Notes under the pieces: model-generated
Database searches by the model: none
Told to the model about the DNA's origin: nothing
What the model saw: only the letters and a program-made list of their open reading frames with translations
NCBI RefSeq assembly: GCF_000350225.1
Contig: NW_005179175.1
Location: 1-64,000, forward strand
DNA: 64,000 nucleotides
DNA from: Chondrus crispus
Lineage: Eukaryota > Rhodophyta > Florideophyceae > Gigartinales > Gigartinaceae
Reading direction: 5' to 3'
Program-made: the position numbers and the translations under genes
Shown here: in pieces, positions 43,485 to 56,334 of the stretch
How the letters are laid out: each line of letters opens with the position of its first letter
Position numbering within the stretch: the stretch's first letter is position 1

Positions 43485-44188
43485 TGTTGGAAATCTTCGA
43501 CCACATGCTAAGCTCCAAGCCTGACAGATATTACACGTGTACGTCGACGAAACCTAAAATGCTTGCAAGAGCATTCTCAGGATGTTTGGTCTTCAACGTG
43601 GACACGTGTCATATTTGTACACGGTTGCACTTTCCTATTATTTCCGAGCATGTTACAATTTTGGTGTTGACACGTGTAAGTTATGTACCTCGTGGCACTC
43701 TACAGTACATTCTGAACATGTTTCATTTTTCTCGATTTGACACGTGTGTGACACGTATGACGTATGTGCCACAGTGGTTATTAATCGTAGTGTAAAATCT
43801 GTAATCTACAGTACAGTACATTCAGATATTATTGACTCTCAAACGGTCCCAAATTATTAGCAAGAGAGAGTGCAAGAAGGAGAGTCATTTGATTATCAAC
43901 CGAGAGTGCAAGAAGGAGAGTCATTTGATTATCAACCGAGAGTGGAAGTAGGAGAGTCACTTGATTATCAACCGAGAGTGCAACAGGGAGAGTCACTTGA
44001 TTATCAACGAGTGCAAGAAGGAGAGTCACGTGACCAGCCCTAATGGCTCGTATTGTATGTAGTTCGAAGAGTATAAGTAGCGCCAATAGTTGGCGACCAA
44101 GAGTAAAATGGTATCAACTTCTTTTCCCGTCAACCACCAGCAACCTTCAACCATCCTTCTTCCCTCTGCCCCGCTGACCTTTCTATAG
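43485..44188 (+). mobile_element. 5' LTR of copia-2 element G (704 bp)
   Basis: It starts TGTTGGAAATC and ends CTTTCTATA. GGCTT precedes it (43480-43484) and follows the 3' LTR (50177-50181). It has five tandem units of about 36 bp with GAGAGTCA(C/T)TTGATTATCA (43856-44030) and several ACACGTGT boxes. Confidence 0.95.
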
Positions 44189-44202
44189 GTTATGGGCCCA
44201 GT
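44189..44202 (+). promoter_or_regulatory. Primer-binding site of copia-2 element G
   Basis: GGTTATGGGCCCAG directly after the LTR, half-tRNA-iMet type. Confidence 0.85.
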
Positions 44203-45374
44203 TCAACGCTGATCGTCGTCTTCGTTTTGGTTCAAGTTCGAGTTTCGCCGTCGTTCAAGTATCAGTTTGTTCAGCTCGTCAAGCAGAAGAAGAAGGTATC
44301 AGTTTCAGTCTCCGCTTTCGAGTTTGGTTTTTCAGTTTTTTCAGTTTTCGCCGTCGTTTTCAGCACCGTTTCAGCCGATTTTTCAGTTTGGTGGTCCGTC
44401 AGTGCTCAGTTTTTTGCTTTGTCGTGGCAGTCGTTGTGTGAGCTGTGGGTGAGCCTTCCGCTTGTCGGGAGGAAGAAAGTCCCTAGTGGCCAACGCACTG
44501 CCAAATCCTCAGTGGTCCGTCAGTTCTCAGTTTTTTGCTTTGTCGTGGCAGTCGTTGTGTGAGCTGTGGGTGAGCCTTCCGCTAGTCGGGAGGAAGAAAG
44601 TCCCTAGTGGCCAACGCACTGCCAAATCCTCAGTGGAACATACCCTCGCTCTTGGTGAAAGGCTGGTGCCATTGGAAATCTGACTTGAGCGAGGGTCCGA
44701 CCAAGAATCGTCGAGAGACGAAACACTGATCCTCGGGGAGGATCACAGTGTACTGGTATAGTCGATTCGCACTCTGCCTTCGGGAGGTGCGTCGGCGGTG
44801 TGGGTAACGCTCTCGGTATTAGCCCTATAGGTACGACTTCGGTCCCCTGGGTGAAGAGAATACGTGCCTAAACACTGAACCTCTCATTATACGTGTATAA
44901 GGTTGCGTACCTTGATTAAGTTCGCACGGAAGAGGGTGACCCTAGGCGTGATTGTGAACAAATCACACGAGTACGACGAAGGCAGTTTCATTCTTGTGTT
45001 GTGGGAAACCTCATTGGGGTAGTACCGTATCAAGTTTGGACAAGCCGATTTCGGTTGCAGGGACCGTTCGCGGTAGTGACCAAAAGTCCTGGTTCGTCTA
45101 CAGTCCAAGTGTTGTGCTTACTCGTGGCACGTTTGATTTAGTTCACAGTCGAAAGACCCGCACTGGCCGACATATAGGGGTAGCGCCCTAAGGCATTTTT
45201 TAAGAAGAATACGCTTGTTCCACTCCGCCGGGAACAAGCACCAAGAACGTTTCCGAGTAATCGCTACAAACTTCCTATACGGGTGGGCTTGCCATTGTGT
45301 TGACTATCGGTTAACGGCTTGGGATCCCGGGACGGAAGACCTTGTATACTCGAAGGGTACATCCATTCGGCGAA
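44203..45374 (+). other. Leader of copia-2 element G
   Basis: A T/C/G-rich start is followed by a 121-bp tandem duplication (44391-44511 and 44512-44632). Next is the block shared with F, with its hairpin at 44724-44750, and the 50-bp conserved block at 45279-45328. No long sense ORF. Confidence 0.75.
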
Positions 45375-48300
45375 ATGGATGACCAAAGCTCTGGATCGGT
45401 CAGAATCGAGAAGCTGACCGCATCTAACTTTTACATCTGGAAGCAGAAAATCGAGCTACTGCTTGCTCTCCGAGATGTCGATCAATACGTTTTTGATGAT
45501 ATATCGGAAAATGCGACCTCAGATGATCGCAGGAAGTGGATTCGTGGTGATGCGAAAGCAAAGGCAGTCATCGGACTCACGCTTTCTGATGACTACTTGC
45601 AACATGTGCGAGGGTGTAGCAGTGCGAAAGAGACATGGGAGGCGATTCTGAATGTGTTTGAGCGTCACACTTTGCTCAACAAACTTTCCGCCCGTCGCGA
45701 CTTTTACACTGTTTCCATGCTCCCATCCGAGAAAGTGCTCGTGTTCATCAATCGTGTGAAGCAACTTGCTGCCAGATTGCAGTCAATGAGTGTTGAGATT
45801 GACGATAAAGAAATTGCAATGGCTGTGTTAAATGGCTTGCCTCCACGATTCGATAACTTGATTGTTGCACTTGACGCACTTGGCAATGAGGATAAAGTGT
45901 TTGGACTCGATTTTGTGAAGAGTCGTCTGCTGCAAGAGGAACAACGAGAGAGCATGAAGACCGCTTCTACTACTTCACCCCACGCACCTGCACTTGTCAA
46001 TCGCATGCCTATTCGACGTGATATGAGATGTACGAACTGTAATCGACATGGACACACCGCAGCACGTTGCTGGGGCAAGGATGTGAATGGGCGCCGACCA
46101 GCACCGCCAGACGGGTTCCGGTCCCGCAACCCCGGCATGAAGCCAAGTGCATTCGTATCTCGAGATGAAACTTCTACTGCTGCCTTTGCTGAAAGCGACT
46201 TTACATGCCTGCTTTCGACTTCTTCTCCCGAAAAGAAGGCAGTGAACGCAGGGTCATGGCTTGTGGATTCCGGTTGCAGTGCCCACATTACATTTGATCG
46301 CTCTTTGTTCGTTACTTATCAACAGATGCAATCTGGATCAGTCGAGATGGGCACGAAGGCTAGAGCCAATGTCGCTGGTCGTGGTGAGGTAGAATTCATG
46401 TTGAACGTCAATGGTAGTCCACATCCTTGCAAATTGTCCAACGTTTTGCATGTCCCTGATTTCGGATACTCGCTTCTGTCTGTTATCCAAATCGTTTCAA
46501 AGGGCTTGCAAGTGTCATTTGAAAAAGACAAATGCATCGTTACTGCAGGACCAACTGTAGTTGCCACAGCTAGTCAAGTTGGGGATTTATTCATACTTGA
46601 TGTCATGAATGAAACTTTCTCTGCTCATGTAGTTACCTTCCAGACGCTACATGAACGAATGGCCCATGTTAATGTACAAGGAATCGCATCAATGATTCAC
46701 AATAATGTGGTAAGTGGCATCAATGTTCGTCAAAGCGATGTGATCAGAGCAATGAATCGAAAGTCTGACAATCACTCTCTCGTTTGTCCTGCGTGTGTGT
46801 TTGGCAAAGCAACGCTATCAGTAATCCCGAAACAGCGATCATCGTCTCGAGCACAGAACTGTCTTGACTTGGTACATTCTGACGTTTGCGGTCCGCTCGA
46901 AGTACAGTCCATTGGTGGTTCGAGATACTTCATTACATTTGTAGATGATCACTCGAACTGGGTAGTTGTGTACACGATGAGAAATAAATCTGAGGCGTTT
47001 GCAAAATACAAGTTGTATGAAAAGTTGGCTCAAACCCACACTGGTCGCAAAGTAAAGGTGCTTCGCACTGATCGAGGGGGAGAGTACTTGTCGACAGAAT
47101 TCAAGTCATATTTGGATTCAAACGGTACACAGCACCAGCTCACCACTGCCTACACACCTGAACAAAACGGTGTTGCTGAACGTTTAAATCGAACTTTGAT
47201 TGATCTTGTCCGTTCCATGCTTTCTCATAAACAGGTCAGTAAACGATTCTGGGCAGAGGCTCTTGCCACTGCAGTATATGTACGCAATCGAGTTACTTCA
47301 CGGGCTTTGCCAGTTAACACGACTCCCCATCACATTTGGATGAAGTCAACTCCAAATGTTGGCCATTTGCGAGTATTTGGGTCAAAGTGTTGGTATACAT
47401 TACCGAAATTAGAGCTCCGTAAGCTTGACTTGCGAGCGCGTGAAGCGATGTTTCTCTGTTATTCGCAATGCAGTAAAGCATACAAACTTTGGGACGGAGA
47501 GTTGAGTAAAGTTGTTGTTTCACGAGATGCCAAGTTTGATGAATCGGCATGTGGGATGCATGACATTCCTGCACATGAAAAAGATTCAATCAGCTCTGAC
47601 GTTGGCGTTGTATTGCTCGGTGGCGACAATGAGAATGAAGCCGATACCCCAAATGCTAATGAGGTTGGGTCGGAAGAGGATGAAATTTCAGGGGAGGTTA
47701 TTGAAAACGAGGACACTCACTCTGTAGGTGAGAATGATGAAGATGATGTATCACCTCCCGTCGAAACTCCGAATGTCACCCCTCCAACTCCGACTCCAGC
47801 TGTACGAAGATCGTCTCGAATCAGTAGACCTCCCGGATCATGGTGGAGGAGCAACTTTGCAACTGCTCCTCTTTCACATGCGCATGTCGCTATTGAAGGT
47901 CCCAACACTTTCAAACAAGCAACCCACGGTCCTAGAGCTGCATTCTGGCAAACCGGCATTGACAAAGAACTTGCATCACAGACTAAGAATCAGACCTGGA
48001 AACTTGTTCCTCGATCTGAGGCGTCAAACATCTTGACATCTCGATGGGTTTTCAATGTCAAGCAGCTGCCTGATGCAAATGGCAATATAGTTGAAAGTGC
48101 AAAAGCCAGACTTGTTGCCCGTGGATTCCAGCAAGTGCAGGGTCTTGACTATACTGAGACATATGCCCCTGTCATAAAGTTTACCACTATTCGTCTACTT
48201 CTTGCCTTAGTTGCTCATTACGACCTTGAACTTCATCAGATGGATGTCGTGACTGCGTTTTTGAACGGCGACTTGGATGAAGACATCTACATGGAGCAAC

Positions 48301-49462
48301 CCGAAGGCTGCGTTGACAAAAGCAAAAGTGATCATGTGTGTAAACTTTTGAAAGCACTTTACGGTCTTAAACAAGCACCTCGTCAATGGCATACCAAAGT
48401 GGATGATTTCTTACTCGGTGAATTGGGATTTGAGACTTCACGTAGTGATCCGTGCCTCTACATTAAACGCATTGGTAACACTATCATGCTAATTGCACTT
48501 TATGTCGATGACTTGTTACTCGCTGGTAGTGATATCCATGCCATCAAATGGATGAAGGGGGAGCTTAACAAACGGTTTGAGATGAAAGACCTTAGTGAGG
48601 CAAAAGTCTGCATTGGTCTTGAGATCGCACTATCAAGACATTGAGTCTCACTCAAACTAAGTATGCATTAAATGTGCTTGACCGTTTTAAAATGTCGACT
48701 TGTAACCCTTCTCTGACTCCAATGGAACAAGGTCGCAAAACCACGAATTCTATCGAAAACGACTCCGAAACAAAGGCACCGTATCGTGAGGCAGTCGGTT
48801 GCCTTATGTACTTGATGGTTGGCACTCGTCCAGACTTGGCATACGCCATTGGAAAGCTTTCCCAACATTCTGCCAACCCATGTGAGTCACACTGGGCAGG
48901 TGTAAAACGAGTAATGCGATACGTGCAAGGGACTCGAAACTTAGGAATCGTTTTTGACAATAAATCCAAATCGCCGGAGTTGCTCGGTTTCAGTGATGCT
49001 GACTGGGCCGGTTGTTCAGACTCTCGCAAGTCGACCAGCGGATATGTTTTCAAGTTCTGTGGTGGAGCTATCAGTTGGAGTTCCCGGAAACAGACTGTGG
49101 TTGCGACTTCGACGTGTGAAGCTGAGTACATTGCACTATGTGAAGCGTGTAAGGAGGCGACCTGGTTGCGTCAAGTTGTTGCTGATGTCCTCGGACTTGA
49201 TTCTGATCCCACGATCATGATGGGGTGTGACAATGCAGGGACGATTTCGTTTGCACAGAATGAATCGATCAACCGTCGCAACAAACATGTTGATGTAAAA
49301 TACCACTACGTACGAGATGCTATTAAGAGAAAAATTGTGTATTTGTCGCATTGTCCGACCACTTCGATGCCTGCCGATATCTTAACCAAAGCACTTGGGC
49401 GAATTCTATTCCAGAAGTTTGTAGAACTTCTGGGACTTGCAGTGTCCAGTAAAAGCATGTGA
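45375..49462 (+). pseudogene. Copia-2 gag-pol polyprotein, element G (nearly intact)
   Basis: One ORF from the ATG at 45375 (MDDQSS) runs 1089 codons to 48644. A second frame then carries the rest to 49462. Domains by residue: gag core 1-200, knuckle CTNCNRHGHTAARC near 219, protease Asp298 (VDSGCSAH), integrase HHCC then Asp503, Asp566, Glu602 (D-to-E spacing 35 residues), and RT with YVDD at 1043-1046. The second frame holds RNase H (GFSDADWAG, CEAEYIAL, CDNAGT) and ends ILTKALGR ... SSKSM. Compared with element J, about ten bases are missing near 48625, between RT and RNase H. That single lesion breaks the polyprotein. With near-identical LTRs, this is a young insertion. Confidence 0.9.
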
Positions 49463-49473
49463 TCGAGGGGGAG

Positions 49474-50176
49474 TGTTGGAAATCTTCGACCACATGCTAA
49501 GCTCCAAGCCTGACAGATATTACACGTGTACGTCGACGAAACCTAAAATGCTTGCAAGAGCATTCTCAGGATGTTTGGTCTTCAACGTGGACACGTGTCA
49601 TATTTGTACACGGTTGCACTTTCCTATTATTTCTGAGCATGTTACAATTTTGGTGTTGACACGTGTAAGTTATGTACCTCGTGGCACTCTACAGTACATT
49701 CTGAACATGTTTCATTTTTCTCGATTTGACACGTGTGTGACACGTATGACGTATGTGCCACAGTGGTTATTAATCGTAGTGTAAAATCTGTAATCTACAG
49801 TACAGTACATTCAGATATTATTGACTCTCAAACGGTCCCAAATTATTAGCAAGAGAGAGTGCAAGAAGGAGAGTCATTTGATTATCAACCGAGAGTGCAA
49901 GAAGGAGAGTCATTTGATTATCAACCGAGAGTGGAAGTAGGAGAGTCACTTGATTATCAACCGAGAGTGCAACAGGGAGAGTCACTTGATTATCAACGAG
50001 TGCAAGAAGGAGAGTCACGTGACCAGCCCTAATGGCTCGTATTGTATGTAGTTCGAAGAGTATAAGTAGCGCCAATAGTTGGCGACCAAGAGTAAAATGG
50101 TATCAACTTCTTTTCCCGTCAACCACCAGCAACCTTCAACCATCCTTCTTCCCTCTGCCCCGCTGACCTTTCTATA
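49474..50176 (+). mobile_element. 3' LTR of copia-2 element G (703 bp)
   Basis: It follows the tract GAGGGGGAG and nearly equals the 5' LTR; by eye one substitution (CCGAGCATG against CTGAGCATG) and one base of length difference. GGCTT follows. Confidence 0.95.
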
Positions 50177-50222
50177 GGCTTGTCGGTTCCGCTTGCAGCG
50201 CTCACAGTACGTCTGATCGCTC

Positions 50223-51469
50223 TATTGAAAATGGGCGACCACATGCTATTATCTGGAAAGTGCAAAATCGAGCAACACGTGTACATGACTCGACGGTCCG
50301 GACCCTCACCCCATCTCACCACATGGCACGTGTTAGGTCTCAGATTTTGGGGTTCTGGGGACGGAAGTGGACTTTTGGAGGGTTATGCAAATTTGCATAA
50401 ATGCCGAAAATTTGCATTTGGCCCGAACCGTTGGGATACACAGGCAATACTGCAAATCTATTGGGTGTCGGTTCAAATGCTGCAATTCTATTGGTCTGTT
50501 ATTGTCCATTTATATGCAGTCATGCTGGTGATATATCTTTATTGATCTGTATACGTTTTAATTACATCATTTCGACGGTTTCAAGTTGTTCACCATGGTT
50601 GTAATGGGTAATTACGGGTGGCCTTGGCGCTGGACACTTGTGTGCGGTGTAAACATGTACACGTCGCCAGGTTGCTGCGTGTACGTACACTTGTACACGT
50701 CGCCTGCATACGGTCCGGCGCGTGTCCGAGCACAGTACATGTGAATTAAAAGTACAACAAGTATTTCTCACAAGAGACATGTACTTACATGAGTATTCAG
50801 TGTACGCGTCACGCTGTATGCGACCCTTGCATCAGCATGCGCTGTTGTACTACACTCCGGTCAGCATGCGACGTTGTACTGTGCTCTCGTTATGGTGCGC
50901 CGTTGGATGCAAGTTGATGACAGTACTGGTGTGATTCACATCGGATATCACGTGAGATGTGTAGAAAGTCTGGATGCACAATGTTGCTACCCGTCATAGT
51001 TGTCTGGCAGTGTGTACCGAAATTAGTAAGGTACGAAACAAGGGCATGTATGGGGACTGAGATATGACAGGACTTTGCGTTGTTGGAAATAGAGAGATGC
51101 CAAGTTGTTCATTGTGCAAGAATATATTCTGTCATGTCTGGATGCAGATTAGTAAGGTATGAAACGATTGCATGCATAGGGCCATGGTTTACAGTCCCTC
51201 GAAATGTGTAGAAACTGTTGTGCACTGATAGTCAATAGTCAATTCGTAAGGTGGAAATAGAACAGTGTGGACGGGCCAGAAGAGGACCGCGCTTGGTTGC
51301 GCATATGGTGAGTACGGTTCACCAGGTGCCAAAGTAATGGGATAGTGTAACACTCAAAGTGTGTAAGTATCGCTGAGAGACGGCTCCGAGTAAACCTCGG
51401 TACCAACTCTGTCACTCACACACATCAACCTGCCCTCCTTCTTCCCTTGCTCCTCCGAACCTACGATTA
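50223..51469 (+). mobile_element. 5' LTR of copia-1 element H (1247 bp)
   Basis: It starts TATTGAAAATGGGCG and ends CCTACGATTA, then a primer site. It belongs to a diverged copia-1 subfamily shared with LTRs I and K. It interrupts the protease region of element F; left flank CGCTC. Confidence 0.9.
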
Positions 51470-51483
51470 GGTTATGGGCCCAG
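51470..51483 (+). promoter_or_regulatory. Primer-binding site of copia-1 element H
   Basis: GGTTATGGGCCCAG directly after the LTR. Confidence 0.85.
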
Positions 51484-51853
51484 TCCCTCGCTGTCGTTTC
51501 ACTGCATGAGTCTGTGGTTCTCGTTCCGTTGTTTCTGCCGTCGTTGTCGCTGTCGTTTTCGCTGCCGTTTCTCGTCGTTCTCCCCGCTGGTCTTCTCGCT
51601 GTCGTTGTCGCTCTCGTTCTTGCCGTCGTTCTTGGTTGTGGTTTTCGCTGCTGCTGTCGTTGTTGCTCTCTTGTGTGAATTGGTTTTGGTCATCGCCCCC
51701 GCTGTCTTCTTTGCCTTCGTTCTTGGTTTGGCTTTCGTTCTTGCTGTGGTTCGTGCTGCTGTCTCTGTCTTTGGTCTTCGTCTTCGTTTCCGCTCCCGCT
51801 ACCGCCGTCGTCGTCAATCTCGCATTTGGTTTTCCTTCGTTCTCTCATGCAAA
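51484..51853 (+). repeat. GTCGTT-rich leader of element H
   Basis: Same A-poor low-complexity leader as at 28800-29169, with some substitutions, ending at the ATG-AAA-GTAAGT junction. Confidence 0.75.
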
Positions 51854-52264
51854 GTAAGTTTTGAGTTTCTTTCCATTTCTTACACATCTAAGTGATTGTC
51901 TCTGCACGTTTTGGTGGTTCTTAAGAGCAATAATTCCAAAATCTGTTACTGACGATTATCTTCATATTCCTTATTGTGAATACCTATTTTTACGGGGTTG
52001 TGTTAGATCTGGAAATAGTACCGGTGCGCTCTGCGCCTGGGAAGCTGGTCACCGGTCGAACAGTTCGGACATCGGAGGTCGTATTCATTGAGATGCTTGA
52101 GCCTGAGGATCAACCTTCGCCTCGGCTCGCGCTTCCGGGTCCCTCCTCGAGTAGCGCACCTTATAGTATTCCTCGTATTCCGCGCTCTGTTCCCGCACCA
52201 ATAAAGAGAACAACGCATCGACTTTCTGCTCGGAAAGCGGCTGTTCTCGCGGATAGGCAGTTCA
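51847..52264 (+). pseudogene. Two-zinc-finger accessory ORF of element H, truncated before the fingers
   Basis: The same ATG, GTAAGT (51854) and TTAG (52006) signals lead into the frame. About 80 residues follow, closely matching the copies at 28135 and 36042 with scattered substitutions and no stop. It is cut at 52265, just after LADRQF, by LTR I, so the fingers are not visible. It supports conservation of the frame in an independent element. Confidence 0.65.
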
Positions 52265-53513
52265 TAATGGTAGGTTCGGAGGGGCAAAGGAAGAAGAAGG
52301 GCAGATCGATGTGTGTGAGTGACAGAGTTGGTACCGAGGTTTACTTGGAGCCGTCTTTTGGCGATTCTTATACACTTTGAGTGTTGCACTATCCCATTAC
52401 TTTGGCACCTGGTAAACCGTACTCACCATATGCGCAACCAAGCGCGGTCCTCTTCTGGCCCGTCCACACTGTTCTATTTCCACCTTACGAATTGACTATT
52501 GACTATCAGTGCACAACAGTTTCTACACATTTCGAGGGACTGTAAACCATGGCCCTATGCATGCAATCGTTTCATACCTTACTAATCTGCATCCAGACAT
52601 GACAGAATATATTCTTGCACAATGAACAACTTGGCATCTCTCTATTTCCAACAACGCAAAGTCCTGTCATATCTCAGTCCCCATACATGCCCTTGTTTCG
52701 TACCTTACTAATTTCGGTACACACTGCCAGACAACTATGACGGGTAGCAACATTGTGCATCCAGACTTTCTACACATCTCACGTGATATCCGATGTGAAT
52801 CACACCAGTACTGTCATCAACTTGCATCCAACGGCGCACCATAACGAGAGCACAGTACAACGTCGCATGCTGACGAGAGTATAGCACAACGGCGCATGCT
52901 GATGCAAGGGTCGCATACAGCGTGACGCGTACACTGAATACTCATGTAAGTACATGTCTCTTGCGAGAAATACTTGTTGTACTTTTAATTCACATGTACT
53001 GTACTCGGACACGCCGGACCGTATGCAGGCGACGTGTACAAGTGTACGTACACGCAGCTACCTGGCGATGTGTACATGTTTACACCGCACACAAGTGTCC
53101 AGCGCCAAGGCCACCCGTAATTACCCATTACAACCATGGTGAACAACTTGAAACCGTCGAAATGATGTAATTAAAACGTATACAGATCAATAAAGATATA
53201 TCACCAGCATGACTGCATATAAGTGGACAATAACAGACCAATAGAATTGCAGCATTCGAACCGACACCCAATAGATTTGCAGTATTGCCTGTGTAGCCTT
53301 ATAACGGTTCGGGCCAAATGCAAATTTTCGGCATTTATGCAACTTTGCAGAACCCTCCAAAAGTCCACTTTCGTCCCCAGAACCCCAAAATCTGATACTT
53401 TACACGTGTCATGTGGTGATGTGGGGTTCGGGGTCCGGACCGTCGAGTCATGTACACGTGTCGCTTGATTTTGCACTTTCCAGATAACAGCATGTGGTCG
53501 CACATTTTCAATA
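52265..53513 (-). mobile_element. 3' LTR of copia-1 element I (1249 bp)
   Basis: On the minus strand it starts TATTGAAAATGTGCG; it adjoins the polypurine tract at 53514. Its sequence groups with H and K rather than with a-e. It interrupts the leader of H. Confidence 0.9.
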
Positions 53514-53524
53514 CCTCCCCTCGA

Positions 53525-55638
53525 TCACATGCTTTGGGCAATTTTGCTCTCGTAAAGCCCAACCATGCCCACGATCTTTTCAAACAGCACGCGACCAAGT
53601 GGTTTGGTCCGCATATCGGCTGGCATTTCTGTTGTCAGACAATGGTACAATGTGACCAGTTTTCGCTGCACCGCATCTCGAACAAAATGATACGTAATAT
53701 CAATGTGCGTGTTCCGACGATTTGTAGATTCGTTCTGAGAACACGCAATCGTACCAGCGTTGTCACATCCAACGCGAATTGTTGGATCCGAATTCGCACC
53801 AAGTACATCGGCATGGAAGCGTCGAAGCCACGCGGCCTCTTTGCATGCTTCACTGAGTGCGATGTATTCTGCCTCACAAGTAGACTTTGCAACTACTGTT
53901 TGTTTCCGGGAAGCCCAACTGATAGGCCCATCACAAAGCTTGAACACGTATCCACTCGTTGATTTTCGTGATTCAAGGCATCCACCCCAATCTGCGTCGC
54001 TATACCTATGAAGTTCCGTACCAAGGTCATCTTTACCAAACACTCTTCCAAGATGCTGGGACCCACGCAAGTATCTCAAAACACGTTTCACACCTGTCCA
54101 ATGCGAATCGTGAGGGTCGGCACAGTGTTGAGATAACTTTCCAATGTCAAACGCAATATCGGGGCGGGTCCCGACCATTAGGAACATTAGACATCCAATG
54201 GCCTGACGATATGGTTCAAAGCATGGGTTGTCATCAGTGCCAGTTTCGGCAACTTGCATTGTGACATGTCGAGACTGTTCCATCGGAGTAACGCAAGGAT
54301 TGCATGCCGACATTTTGAACCGTTTCAGTACTGCTTGGGCATACTTCGACTGTGTGACGGTCAGGACGTGTTTAGAACGTATACGGTCGATTTCTAGACC
54401 AATACATGTCTTCGCTTCGCCAAGGTCTTTCATATCGAATCGTTTGTTGAGTTCATTTTTCATCCATAATATGGCCTCCAAGTCACTTCCGGCTAGCAGC
54501 AGATCGTCCACGTACAACGCGATAATCATGATGACATTGCCTTGACGTCGAATGTAAAGACATGGGTCGTTGCGTGTAGTGTTGAAACCAAATTCAGTGA
54601 TCAGAAACTCATCGATCTTACTATGCCATTGGCGATGGGCTTGCTTAAGACCATAGATTGCTTTCAAAAGTTTACACACCGAATCAGGTTTGACTTTGTC
54701 GATGCATCCTTCAGGTTGCTCCATGTAGATTTCTTCGTGAAGGTCACCGTTGAGGAAGGCAGTCACCACGTCCATCTGATGCAGCTCAAGGTCAAAGTGC
54801 GCAACCAGTGCCAGCAGCAGACGGATAGTTGTGAACTTGATCAGAGGGGCGAAAGTTTCAGTGTAATCGATGCCTTCTACTTGTTGAAAGCCTCGTGCCA
54901 CAAGACGTCCCTTTGCAGTTTCGACCAATTTTCCGGACTCGTCAGGAAGTTGCTTCACTCCGAAAACCCACCTGGACGTCAGGATGTTTGATGCTTGAGA
55001 TCTTGGAACAAGTGTCCATGTTTTGTTTTTGTGTCGTGAAGCAAGTTCTTTGTCGATTCCCTTCTGCCAGAAGCGAGCTTTCGGAGAATCCATAGCTTGC
55101 TTGTACGAGTTTGGAATTTCCGTTATCACATGGGCGTGGCTAAGGAGTCCAGCAGTCACCAGAGCTGCTGCCCACCACGCCCCAGGCGTTTTGCGAATGC
55201 GAGTGGACCGACGGAGATTAGTTGGCGGATCAATCGTTTCTTCCTCAACTACGTGTTGCTCAACTGTTTCGGTGGTTTCGTCCTCCCCTGCAGTTGGGGA
55301 GGAGTTGGAGGATTCATCAGAGTCTTGTTGTTCATTCGGCGATGATGCTTCTGATGCCACTGCATCATTTTCTGCAACTTCCTCATCGATGTTCAAGTTG
55401 ATTGTGTCATCATCAGTTGTAGCCTCCTCGTTTGTATCCATCGGTTCACCAGATTTGCCTCCCGTGGACTCGTCAAAAGTAACATCTCTGGATACGATCA
55501 CTTTGCGCAAATCACCATCCCACAACTTGTAAGCTTTCGTATTTTCAGCATACCCCAGAAACATTGCCTCCTTTGCACGGGCGTCAAGTTTCTGGATGTT
55601 GTGTTTTGGTAATGTATACCAACACTTTGAGCCGAAAA
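53525..55638 (-). pseudogene. Copia-1 pol of element I (linker, RT, RNase H), cut by J
   Basis: Open for about 680 codons from MFLGYAENTKAY, plus a short upstream part (GSKCWYTLPK). RT with ALYVDDLLLAG and RNase H with YSDADWGG, CEAEYIAL and CDNAGT are present. Close to the array copies, but it shares variants with element M (IACSQNEST, FEPYRQAIG). It is broken at 55639 where LTR J begins; integrase, protease and gag should lie beyond J. Confidence 0.85.
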
Positions 55639-56334
55639 TATAGGAAGGTCAGCGGGGCAGAGGGAAGAAGGATGGTTGAAGGTTGGCGGTGGTTGATGGG
55701 AAAAGAAGTTGATGCCATTTTACTCTTAGTCGCCAACTATCGGCGCTACTTATAGTCTACGAAATACAGTACGGGCCGTTAGGGCTGGTCAAGTGACTCT
55801 CCTTCGTGCACTCTCGATTGTTGATAATGTTTGCACTCTCTGTCGCTGATAATCAGGTGACTCTCCTTCTTGCACTCTCAGTCGCTGATAATGTTTACAC
55901 TCTCTGTTAATGATAATTTGGGACCGTCCGAGAGTCAATAATATCTAAATGCACTGTGCTGTAGGGTAGAGACTTTAGTCTACGATTAATGCAATGCAAG
56001 TTTTAGAGCAAAAACGCCGTCACATATATTTCATATGTGTCACACACGTGTAGGACAAATGTAACACGTGTCATACACGTGTCAAATCAAGAATAATGAA
56101 ACATGTTCAGTATGTACTGTAGAGTGCCACTGTGTACAAATATTACACGTGTCAACACAAAAATGAAGCATGCTCAGAACTACGAGGAAAGTGCGACTGA
56201 ACACATAAACGACACGTGTACACGTTGAAAACCAAAGTTGTTCCGTTTGACGTGCTGAGTGTTTTCGCTTCTACACGTGTCATATCTGTCATTGTGTTTC
56301 ATGCGTGTCAGCATGTGGTCGTAGAATTACAACA
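55639..56334 (-). mobile_element. 3' LTR of copia-2-like element J (696 bp)
   Basis: On the minus strand it starts TGTTGTAATTCTACGACC and ends CTTCCTATA. It resembles LTR F at its start and LTR G at its end. It has GTGACTCTCC/TTGCACTCTC repeats like those in G. The polypurine tract is at 56335-56344. Confidence 0.9.

Noticed and set aside
43856..44030. 36-bp repeats as a CRISPR array
   Set aside because: They are direct tandem units without spacers, present in both LTRs of G.
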